DNA from: an uncultured Chitinophagaceae bacterium
GTDB taxonomy: Bacteria > Bacteroidota > Bacteroidia > Chitinophagales > Chitinophagaceae
Direction of reading: 5' to 3'
Length of the DNA: 64,000 nt
Assembly: GCA_937919945.1 (NCBI GenBank)
Contig: CALESY010000130.1
Span: forward strand, 1-64,000
This document shows positions 34,201 through 44,100 of the stretch, one piece after another (positions within the stretch are counted from its first letter, which is position 1; each line of letters starts with the position of its first letter). The notes beneath the pieces are model-generated. The model was given only the letters and a program-made list of their open reading frames with translations. It did no database searches and was not told the origin of the DNA. A program made the translations under genes and the position numbers.

Positions 34201-34473
34201 ATTATTGACCCGAGAAATCTGATAAGCCAAATTCAATTAGTACTGTCAGGAGATGCATACTACGATGATATACGTTTTATTCCATTGGATGCGACGATGA
34301 AATCTTTTGTCTATGACCCGTTATCGTTTAAACTGCAAGCACTGTTAGATGAAAATAATTTTGCGACATTTTATGAATATGATCAAGAAGGCCTGCTAAT
34401 AAGGACTAAGAAAGAGACGGACAGGGGTATTATGACTATAGGGGAAAATAGGCGTTCAAATTCTAAAAAATAG
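28219..34473 (+). CDS. Giant RHS/YD-type protein lacking the toxin core (first of pair)
   Basis: A 2084-residue secreted protein with a signal peptide after the MKK at 28231. It opens with the segment GPSQPEVQSFEPVGTTEMVD, MFTGDFTYNIPL and EASWVGLGWNINPG typical of Bacteroidota RHS/SpvB-like proteins. Long beta-strand repeats follow. A carbohydrate-binding-like beta-sandwich lies near 1830-2030 (FFEGFEDYY, SHTGKYSLRC). It ends in YD-like repeats (ATFYEYDQEGLLIR) with no RHS core, toxin or T9SS tail. It may be one half of a two-protein cocoon with the second RHS protein, as TcB is for TcC; that is inference. Confidence 0.7.
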   Translation: MTAFMKKVLLRSTARTLILCLGYQLVFPVVTYALTSGPSQPEVQSFEPVGTTEMVDMFTGDFTYNIPLMDVEGFPINISYHGGVNIEQEASWVGLGWNINPGEINRAVRGLPDDFNGETIEKTIHIEDEVNYRVGMGVSASLEVFGFNPNQYGLNLSIGVGNYIAYSNYKGMSVGGNIGVTVSTPIASAGVDVGVGSQSGADVDLNAGLHLPMKITQDAGAGIGVTGSTGFNSRSGLKDLSFGVNMTTSITTNGKVGNEDKYKEKRATTTIPGQSFGSSIPIGLQNYVPVITNPSVQKTFQFQARFGGEVFYVFPNVHMSIMKSTLKFEEDGSRKGYGYLYSENAPEDGIMDFSREKDGYYNSTLKNLPLSSMTYDVYAISGQGTGGVFRPFRNDIGSIHDPLVAPPKSTTRDLKLEAGIGNIFEVGTDLTFYDNETKSGAWKRFPFRGKEVNNLFEKAYFKQAGELTYNNQQLTTALFNSNPQYLYDDENTLKGIGSSASMPGKLGGSFIYTGSNTDRTARANVLNYITGEESDVKDVAHVKKVISYTNNGSNPFCNPTSTEYNRHGTNSDQAKKHHLTELTQTLPDGRRYVYGIPAMNHVTKEVSFGVSGSKANINTGIVEIDRSTSDHDDSKNNKKGKEHFYSYTGTPAYAYSYLLTSVLSNDYVDVLGDGPSDDDLGAFTKINYTKWDDDYRWRAPYHSDSAQYNPGFWCDVDDDKGNYIMGSKDIWHIRSIETKNFVAEFYISTRDDAKGVSSSILHSGSTIDVSGKYAGSKTSNGGQSYSYKLDSIKLYNKHDRYINENNAVPIKTVVFRYSYNLCQGIPNTFSSSPSTAGKLTLERIYIKHGNSQKSLLSPYVFTYNGNNPRYNFACKDRWGNYKPSDLSLGNYEFPYVSQDPALKSDNDANAASWSLTDIKLPSGGKIHVDYESDDYSYVQDRRTMDMFKVEGFGSSSNKDIKSTLYESVDQVNEYVYFKRRISRENTSLSIKQNYLENAQYLYYSFNLDISGTGRHEHIKGYALIDDAGICPNDTDYGWVKLKKEKPGNNSNHLFHPATIYGLNIGRRYLPHVIYPGFKNGNSGPIQIMQGLKAAGNELLTISKNPIVRFVEKDKKAKNVNVNKSWIRLNTPGLTKQGGGIRVKQLTLNDAWSTLTSNPSSANYGKVYDYTVWDAKWNKNISSGVASYEPSIGGDENPFKLPVKYTEDAGRLLPAIEFFQEEPFGESFFPPPTVGYSKVRVSSIHANSARSSQSEEEFIFYTAKDFPIQVNYTGKDAPGTIKKKTLRKKYQEERVMQGYSLCFNDMHGKLRSSNVYIIKTDGTNRKRELVSGMTYNYQVDAKGQLNNVVNAVVRDRGSDKNMSIQSIKLGEEVDFTIDTRERDVRSYSRNVDINCNVVLFGFIPIPIPTAFFPDKEEKVIFRSMVSTKIIQRYGILKSVENYDHGATTVTENLLYDSETGGVLLTRTNNEYQDGIYKLRTPAYWGYICMGPAYVNINYEEENDTLILQTRSGISGYKPTFYADMLVNHPERFFPGDELLISYKIGGTDHQVKVWVNDNYRAPVQHPLTYLNAPYPGERSLPYALDIRVVPRYIFKNGVAQWPGNPSAGDTITGVAVKVLRSGKRNNLDKDVQTTEFAQNPYSTNIGTLIGNFNHFSPAPAYAKVINSVVKKYSDYSVGPYFSDSAEAILPNYPLSSANPHYYKPNIYAVNKLDGSDTLQVFNKFVLGHAGNYRQNIEAVFRGKRNYSNNSARYDGTYSIQNNNIWSLTYNGERAVIWATYEPDWVASKTIHKYDVFGNAIEESDATGKKSSAQYEYNKSLPVAVANNIDQDRFFFEGFEDYYNLRPDLIFNMFGSSHYYHTPFSKYFKSSQSTLTRYNQKYVRTNLINNNDTITSVASHTGKYSLRCSTGRSFNIKLKGTNAWYVAHYAHIRDFGIDTNKKYIISLWLKPAGGTFADAQTVADNTQMVLTDNSMSHLYRFQLKTQSIDGWYKAECIIDPRNLISQIQLVLSGDAYYDDIRFIPLDATMKSFVYDPLSFKLQALLDENNFATFYEYDQEGLLIRTKKETDRGIMTIGENRRSNSKK

Positions 34474-34477
34474 CTGT

Positions 34478-35182
34478 ATGAATATGTTAAGATTATTGCT
34501 GATGCTGGTTGTATGCTTGTTCCAAATCAATGTCCTAGCTCAAGACCAGGCGATAGGTTTAATGAGAAAACTAAAGAACACCCATACTGCACAGCTTATC
34601 GGTTATGATTATAAAGTCTATTTAAAGAATACAACAGGTCGTATTGAAGACAGTTTGGGAGGGCGTTTCTATAAAGTACAAGATGATTATATTGATAGTA
34701 ATGAAACATCTATTTGTATCAAGGCTTCTGGTTACTATGCAAAATTAGATTTACAGGAACGTTCGGCACTTATATTCAGTGTAGCCGCATTGGAAAGCAA
34801 GCTTGGGGGTAAGCTTGACTATAAACCGGTTATGCTGGATATATCAGATTCCATCATTTTAAAATATGGAAAGACATCTGTTCAAAGATTAGCCAACGGA
34901 GACGACCGTATCAGAGTAATGTTCAGAGACTTGCCAATTACAAGTATTACTGCCGATATAGATCCTCGTTCAAGCGAGATTATGGCCATGCAGATAGTAA
35001 CTGAGGAGAAAGATAAGTATGGGGATGCATCTGGTTACAGCCGTTTGTTTATAATGCGCAATTTTACTTACAACTTTAATCGGCGGCTTGTGTCTACTGA
35101 ACGTTTTTTTACGACTAGTCAGGATAAAGTAACCCTTGCTAACAAGTATGCCAAATATAAACTTAATACCATAACCAATTAA
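34478..35182 (+). CDS. Small secreted protein between the two RHS genes
   Basis: A 234-residue protein with a signal peptide (LLLMLVVCLFQINVLAQ). The mature part is beta-rich (YDYKVYLKNT, TSICIKASGYYAKL, DDRIRVMFRDLPI) and somewhat like an outer-membrane lipoprotein-carrier fold (LolA-like), though the match is not firm. It starts 4 bp after the first RHS gene and ends 12 bp before the second, a position that suggests a chaperone or adaptor for the pair. No known family confirmed. Confidence 0.5.
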   Translation: MNMLRLLLMLVVCLFQINVLAQDQAIGLMRKLKNTHTAQLIGYDYKVYLKNTTGRIEDSLGGRFYKVQDDYIDSNETSICIKASGYYAKLDLQERSALIFSVAALESKLGGKLDYKPVMLDISDSIILKYGKTSVQRLANGDDRIRVMFRDLPITSITADIDPRSSEIMAMQIVTEEKDKYGDASGYSRLFIMRNFTYNFNRRLVSTERFFTTSQDKVTLANKYAKYKLNTITN

Positions 35183-35194
35183 AACTGAAGTAGT

Positions 35195-38100
35195 ATGAAT
35201 AACAAAGTATTGTTAATCTGCCTCGGATTATTGATTTCCCTGTCAACTATGGGACAGGGGTTCCAGTTCTTACCTGATGAACATAGCCAGCGCCTATATA
35301 GTTATGATATTATTAATAACGGTAGCTATAAACCGGTCAATGCTTACAGTGACTCATTGCCTTTGAATAAAGACAATGAATACGACCAGTTGGTAATAAA
35401 CCCTACCTTGACGGCTTTTTCTATCAAGAGTATTCAGGATTACGTCCTAGTAGGGGTGAATCACGATACAAAAGTTGCTGAGGCTGCCTATTCTTATGAT
35501 GTTACATTAATACTATGGTGCTTTAATTATACGGCACCTACCATGCCGGATCAAAAAATTATCAAGTTAAATATAACGTATGACCCGGATTCTGGAAAAT
35601 CCTACGTTGACACAAGGGTATTTAAGTTTTCAGGCTATCATAAAGTTATAGTTGAAGTTTCAGATATTACAGATACTGGTACACATGCTACGATTCTGCG
35701 GACACAATTACCTAAGAACTTTTACATCATGTCAACTATATCCGTGGAACGATATGATCGGGACGCCTTTTCACTTTATCCCGCATCTACGGCAATTAAC
35801 AGCGGTAAGACGCTGCATGTAAATTGGGTGCCTTCTAAGTCAACCTATTCCGGTTGTGCAAGCAGCCCTACTCCATATGATCTTAAGCCTGTTGAATATG
35901 AACTGGAGTGGCAATATATAGATGATTATACTTACAATATTTATGGCAGTAGTTCTGGAACTCCCGGGTATGCATTTACAAGCAGTAGTACTATTGATTA
36001 TGATTTTCGCAGAAACAGTACGCGGGTCAGGGTCAGGAATACGAGCTATGATATACCATTGATTTACGAACATGGGGCTATAGTCTTTCGGGTACGTGCA
36101 ATACGCCCTGAATATTCCCCGGATTATAAACTAATTTTATATGGAGCATGGAACCTGCCGGATCAGGGTACTGTCGCAGCAAATGAAAGTTGTAAGGCTT
36201 TTCTGATTACTAATCCACATATTTCAGATAGTTTGAACTGGCAATATTCCATCAACTTTTCCGAAGAAGGCAAATATAAACATGTGATTAATTATTTCGA
36301 CGGGTCTTTAAGAAACCGTCAGACTCAGACAAAAATAAACTCGGATAATGATTATGTTATTGGTATAGATAAGACTTATGATTATGAAGGCAGGGCTTCC
36401 ATACAGACATTACCTACACCTTTTCAACAGCAATACCTTGGATACAGGACTGATATGAGCCTTCATATTACGACTACTAATCCATACACAGCTGCTGACT
36501 TTGATATACTGGGATGTTCAAACCCGGACTCTATTTCACCTCTTTCAAATAGTTCCCTCGCTAAACGTTACTATTCCTCTTTAAACCCGGATAAATCAGG
36601 TATGCAGAAATTCGTCCCTGATGCTAAAGGCTATCCTTTCACACAAACTATCTATTCACCTGACAATCAGTTGTTATGGCAAAGTGGTGCAGGATACGAC
36701 CATCAGTTATGGACGAACCATGGAACAAGGTACGAATATATGCGTGCGACTCAACATGAATTGAATGCATTGTTTGGCAGTCAGGCAGGTCATTTCCAGT
36801 ATTACCCCAAAACAGTGATAACAGACCCGAACGGCCAATCCAGCTATACGATCCAAAACCATCGTGGCCAAACAGTTGCCACAGGTCTAATTGGAATGAT
36901 AGATACCACTATCATACCGATAGATGTATTACCTGAATCTGATACAGGAAGTAAGGAATGTTTCAATATTCTGGCAGGCACTACGCAGCATAAATTCAAT
37001 TATGGCACAACTGTGGAAAATAATTTTTATGCAGAAAAAAACGGCTATCATAGCCTCCAATATAAAATTCGGGTACCTGCCTTTCCTGTTGCTTGCTCGA
37101 CAAAATTACTAACGGCTAAAGCCTATTATTCCTATGAAGCAAGTAACGATTGCGGTGCTGAAGTGATTCCTGCACAAACAGGTGTTTTGGGTGATTATTC
37201 TGTATATACAGCAACTTCATCAGCACCGACATCTACTTATTTATCATCAACAGCAACAGATTACTGGTTGGTAAAAGGTAAATATGCAGCAAACAAAATA
37301 CTCAACTTTTCTTGGCCGGAAATAAATAGCCAAGTAAAGAGCTTTGTGAAAGACTATGAGAACAATACAACTAACTGTTATCATGATGTCAAGTATTTTA
37401 TCCGTGATGCAGTAGAAACTACCCAGTTCCCTTGCGTAGATAGTAATGAGTATTTAGACCCTTGCCAGAAACTAAAGAAAAAAATGATGGCGGAATTATG
37501 GCCTGGTGCAAAGTATGGGCAATACGATAAAGATAGTAATGGCAATTTCGATACATGCTCAACTGATAATTCCATTTTTACTGTGGTATTCAAATTCGAT
37601 ACCTGCTACAGCTCTATCATTACCTTAGTATGCGATACGATAATACTCAAAAGGTATCAATCTACATGCATCGGTGGACGTATGCCGTATTCTGTAACCA
37701 AGAACGGACATACTTATAATGATATAGTAAACGCGCCTGTAGATACATTTATTTACTATTTCAATGATGAAATTGCAGCCGCATTACTTCCTTTGCACCC
37801 AGAATTTTGCAAGCTGAATTTTTGTGATGATTTTGAATATTCCGAAAAAATAAAGAATATAGAAACTTTCCAGCAAGCACAGGCCATTAATAGGTTTCTG
37901 CTGGATAGTATTTGGGCTAACGACCCGGCAATTACGCATTCATTTACGCCTTTAGGAGAAGAATTGAAATGGTTCAGTAGTATTAACAAACGGTTGGATT
38001 CTCTCGCTATTGAACATGCCTATTCAAATGCAGGAATACAGAATGAAGCGTCGCATGTTGCTAAGTATGTATACAAAGACCAGATACAAAATTTTGTGTT

Positions 38101-41100
38101 TATAGACTCTACTGTAAAACAAAAATATTTTGACCTTCTAAAAGCTTATTATATTGGTAACAGGGGTTATCTGCTAAAGAGATTAGTAGACAGCCTTAAC
38201 AATGATACTACTTTTGTATGCGGCCCATGTAATGGTAAAGAACCCGTTGACGGTTTCACGCCACACATTTGGCTTAATAGCAGAATGACATTGATACACC
38301 CTTCTGTATTCAGCTTGGATACAATAGTATATGTGCCGACCGGAGAAGATATACCGCAATGGATACAAGATATTTACGACGATGCTGATGACCCTAATTC
38401 GAACCACTCATCCATGAATCCGGCACCTTCTCAGATTCAGGATTCCATAAATGTTAAGAAAGTTCGGATGGCGGCATCCCAGATAGATTATATTATGCAA
38501 AAGCTGGCAAACTGCACTACATCAAGTACTGTATTAGCCACTATAAGGTCTAATCTGGAAACCCATGTCAGCACGTATGGTGGTGTTGAATCGTTGACAC
38601 CACAAGCAGTTGCCACTGCAATAACCACAGGTACTGGATTATCCTTGAGTGATTTGTGCCATCCTTTTCTGGCTGAATTAAACACTTATGATCATTCTTC
38701 GGAAATAGATTATCCCTACAACTGCGGCAAACCTGAGTTATATGATGGGTTGAAGCAATTTTTAAATCGTTCTGATATTATCACTTTGATGAAAACGGCT
38801 ACACTAACCGGTAGCAGTGCAACCTCTTTCGCATTAAGCGGAAACAGTAACACCTACGAAGGAAAGATAGCCGGTTACTTATCTATATCAAATACGGCAA
38901 CAATTAATGCTAAGAGCATTTTGGACACCTTGAAATATGTAGACCCCGCTAATAGCAGTAATATAATTGTTGTAAAAATAATACAGATAAAAGTGTATAC
39001 ATCTGGTGCAGACACATTCAGGCTATACCTGAAACGAAAACTAAGTACAGCTGGATACCTTGATACCGTAAGCGGTGGAATTAATACGGATACTGTATTC
39101 TGTTTGAACGATGACAGAGACCTTAATTACATGGGATATATAGCCAGGAATACGGCGGTGGCTGATTTGACACTTAATAGTGACAATTTCCGAACAAGGT
39201 ATCTTGTATGGAGCAACGGTATTTACCTCATGTCATTACCCGCAGAAGGTGATCTGCTTCACTGCCTGACTTGTAAGGATATTAAAAAAGCCATTGATAG
39301 TTTCCAGTCGGAGAAATCTGTATACTATTATGATGATGCCTACAACCACCCTTTGTTTACATCCACGCTCATGAATTACCTGAATTATAAATTAGGTAAA
39401 AAGTATACTTACTATGATTATATCGATTTAATGAGAGGTTGTGCGTTGTCTGATTTGCTGACCCTAAACAGACATTATGCCACTATGAAAATCGTAACTT
39501 CTTCTTCTGATGCTGCAACGTTCATTAATAATGTTAAGAGTTTTACCGGCAGGGATGTGATTGATACGAGAATCCAATACACGACTAGTGGCAATAATGT
39601 ATTTGGAATAGATTTGAACGGGGTGCCTGATGATTCAATATACATTTACAGGGAACACATCAAAGGGTTGGTGTCATCATCAAATTACACGTATTTACCA
39701 AATAATGCATTAATTGTACTGGATAAAACAAGTTGTTCCCCATCGACTTCACTGTCCACCTACATGTCGCCTTACTCAACAACTGCCTGTAGCGTCTATT
39801 ATAATGGAACGGCACAGGCATACAATCTATACGAATATACAGGCAGCTATTCGACTGCAAAACAGCACGCAGATATGCTTGCTGGTGTAAGGCAATACAC
39901 CGAGCAATGCACAGGTTCATTTGTAATTGCAAATGCTGAATTATTGCGTAGTGCTGATTACAACACTACCGATAAACAGGATTACCTGACATACATCTAT
40001 GGTTTATCCAATACATCAAGAAATGAAATAGCTGACTCTATAAGCGGATATAATCTCAAGCAACGTATAAGCGGGTATAGCGGAAATACTGTTGCCTATG
40101 CTGACCCGTATTGTTCTAAAGAAAAACGAAACCTATATATATATGCCGGCAATCAAACCAACCATGCGGGATATAAGCTATTGGTTGACACTATCCTGAA
40201 TGGGGTGAAAAGTACATTTGGCAGCAACAAGCTTTTCCCTGCTGAAGGTTTCAATAATATGACTACTACAGGAAGTCTTACAGGGCTCATGATATACCAT
40301 AAAGCTAATAAGTATGTATGGTATCGGTATTTTAATGGCGTTAATACCCTTCGTAATGTACACATTGCACCACCAATGTATCCTTTTTATGGTATTGAAA
40401 CACTTATAATGGATTCTGTGAAGATTGGCCCGGGCGCTGACAGCATTTATACATTTACTGTATATATGCACTATGCATCACTGTCTAGCCAAGTGGTTGA
40501 ATGTAAGGGCTATACTGATTTCCCATTAGGCTATGGCAGAAAGGTAGCTAATGTTGTATTAGGTAATAAACCTGGATTAAATTATTGCTTAGATAGCTTG
40601 GATTGCGAATATAGCTTGTTGCAAGATGCTATTTATGCAGGTAAAATCAGGTATCAACAGTATTTTGATTCCACGACCACCGACATCACAAATAGTATGG
40701 TACAATACCTGGCTGACAGTACCTCCGATTCATTGTATCTATGTTCACAGGCGCAGAAAAACCAAATGACGTTGTATTATTATGACCTCGCTGGTAATTT
40801 AATGAGAACAGTTCCGCCAGCCGGTGTATTTAGAGGTTATCCTGACGGTCATTGGAAAGACTCAAAGTATAAATACGGATCACTAAATGAATTATATTTT
40901 CAACATACACCGGATGGTGGAAACACGGAATATTTTACAGATGTAGTAGGCAGGGTTGCGTTTTCTCAAAATAGCAAGCAGCGGCCTGATAGTAACTACA
41001 GTTATACACTACATGATAAATTGGGGCGCGTGATTGAGACAGGGCGCGTGAAACTTAACTGTTCAGGCCAATGTGATTTTGTAACCAATGCGCATAAGTA

Positions 41101-44100
41101 TGTTGTAGATACCTTGACAAGTTATATAAGACATTTGGACAGGTACGAAGTTGTGCAGACATTTTATGATACGGCAACAATTAACCTAGCAGGGGTATCA
41201 GGGTATAAGCTAAGTGAGCAAGAAAACCTATTTAACAGGGTGTCTGCTATACTATACTATGAGTCGAAAAGTAATGACCATAATGCTACTAGTATTCCGG
41301 CACCTTTCTTCGGCACTTATTATAGTTATGACATGGTTGGTAATGTTAAGACCATAACGTATGAATGTATGGCACTTGACCATCTAAGGCAGAAATTCAA
41401 GAGGGTAGATTACGATTTCGACCAGATCAGCGGTAAAGTAAATATGTTCAGCTATAACAGGGGTATGCCAGACCAACTGTTCCATAAATATAAATACGAT
41501 GCAGATAACAGGATCATTGAGGTAAAAACAAGTAAGGATGGTGTTATATGGAACAGGGATGCTGCCTATGAGTATTACAAGCATGGGCCGCTTGCAAGTA
41601 CTAAAATTGGAGACGCGCAGCTACAGAGCATTGAATATGCATATACGATCCAGGGGTGGTTGAAAGCAATAAACGGAGATATACTGAAGCCTGATAAAGA
41701 TATGGGGCAAAATGGTAAACCTGGAGACATGACCTACGCGAGGGACGTTATGGCAATGGCTTTGAATTATTTCCAAAATGATTATGCACCAATTGACAAT
41801 ACTGTAATGGTAACAAACCTACCCGAGCATAACAAGAGCTTGTTTAATGGTAATATAGCTAGACAAACAATGTCACTTAATACATTCGGAAGCCTCCAAC
41901 GTACTTACCGTTACGATCAGGTACAGCGATTGAAGCTGGCAACTTATGCACCCGTTGATGAAGACAACATGACTGTTGCAAGCCCGTCTGATATTTATAA
42001 GAATGCTTATGAGTATGATGCAGATGGTAATATCCTGACATTGAACAGGTTTGATGAGAATGGGGATATTATGGATAGTTTGTTTTATACCTATCCTTAC
42101 CAGGGCAATAACATGCTGCTAAATGTAGAAGAACAATTGACTGCCCCTACAGCCGTTGTACATGATATTGAACGCGTAACACCGCCTAGTAACGGCATCA
42201 ATTATGAATATGATAGTATTGGCAATATGACACATGATTTAGCCAGCAATCAATTTGTAGATTGGAACTTATATGGCAAAGTGAGTCTGATAACGGATAC
42301 AGCACTGAATGAAGCTGTAGGATACGATTATGACGGATTGGGTAATAGGGTAAGAAAAGATGTGGGGATAAAGATAGATAGTACCAACGAACAGCATTAT
42401 GGTGAATACTATGTAAATGATGCAAATGGCAATACGCTTGCTACATACGCATTCAAGAGCAGGTATGACCCTGTAGCACTTATTAAAGCTGCTAATGATG
42501 GCCTGCATACCAATTCAGCTTTTATTCCATTTATTATGAGTAAAGTTTATCCCTATGCAGATTTTGGTAACCAGTTTGCTTACCTGAGTATAAATAAAGA
42601 ACCAACATGGGCTGCGGGGCTAACATCCCAACCGCTTATGTTTTACATTCAGCACAGTGTATCAATATTTGAGAGGCTCATGCATAACGAGGTGGACTAT
42701 TTAGACGATGTACAGAGTTATGACATTATAAACCCTCCTCTTGATGTAATGGCTAATGGAATGGTAGGTGCCGGTAGCGATGGTGCAAACCTTATTACAG
42801 AAATACTGGATTTTCAGACTGAAGCAGAATTGATGCTGGCATATTTTGACCAGAGGTATACTTTGGCTCATCAGGTTTGGAATGCTTTGAGCGTAACCCA
42901 TACTATGGGAAATTATTCTGCAAATGCCAGTGCTATGTGGACGTATATTACAGGGAATGGTAAGGCTAATGTGCTAACAGAAATGATGAATGTTATTAAC
43001 CAAGACATCATGAATGGCGGCATGGAATCCAAACCATTCTATGAAGATGTATTTTTTGATAACAGTATATTCAAATCTACGAATCTTAGAAGCACATCTA
43101 CACCATTCACGGACTTTGAGACAGTGCTTGCAGACATACTGTATCTTCATGCAAATAATAATTTCCTGCACATGGCTATAAATACATGGTCTGGTGCAAG
43201 CACATGGTTATCTTCCAATACTACTTTCCATGAGCGCATGTATACTTATTTTACGTTTGCCCCGGCATGGACTATGAATGATGCTATAACCAATACTACT
43301 TATGGTACTGATATAATAGACAGGGCAATAGCATATACTAATAAATTAAGTGCCTTGGCATACATACGCTGGCTGAAGGCAGACCCTATACTTGGGCCAT
43401 TGACGAATATTGGTCAATTCTCAGGTGTTGCTGAAGATACATTGAGCCTGGCCGAGCACCATATATATGGCAGTAGTAAACTTGCAGTTCAATACTATAA
43501 CACAGCTCATGATAGCCTAGTTAATACTTATAATGTAGTAAATACTGTAACCCCTCTTACAAAACTGGAATTACAAACACCTTGGTATAGCGAAGCTTAT
43601 GGCGATATCATTAAAGGAGATACAACTGAGCCATGGGGTAATGGGCATACAGATACATTTACAGTAAATCGCAGATTAGCACTACGTTGGTATCATATTA
43701 CTGATCACTCGAGTAATATAGTGGCAGTAATTAAAGACCGTAAAAGCGGGAATAAGGTGGTGCCTACAGATGATACATTTAACTATTGGCAACCCAACCT
43801 TGCAGACCTTGCAGATTATTACCCATTTGGTATGAAGATGCCTAGTAGGTTGATAGTAGGCGACAGTAATAACTACGGCTATAATGGGCAGCGTGGAGAA
43901 CAGGATATCTACAGATCTATAAACCCCGACTTAGGAAAGTATGATGTACACGCAACTGCTAAATTTTGGGAGTATAATAATAGGATAGCAAGAAGATGGA
44001 ATTTAGACCCCAAACCAATTATTGGGACAAGTTATTATTCTGTTTTTAATAATAATTCCATACTGTATAAGGATGTATTAGGTGATAGTAGCGTTTTTGA

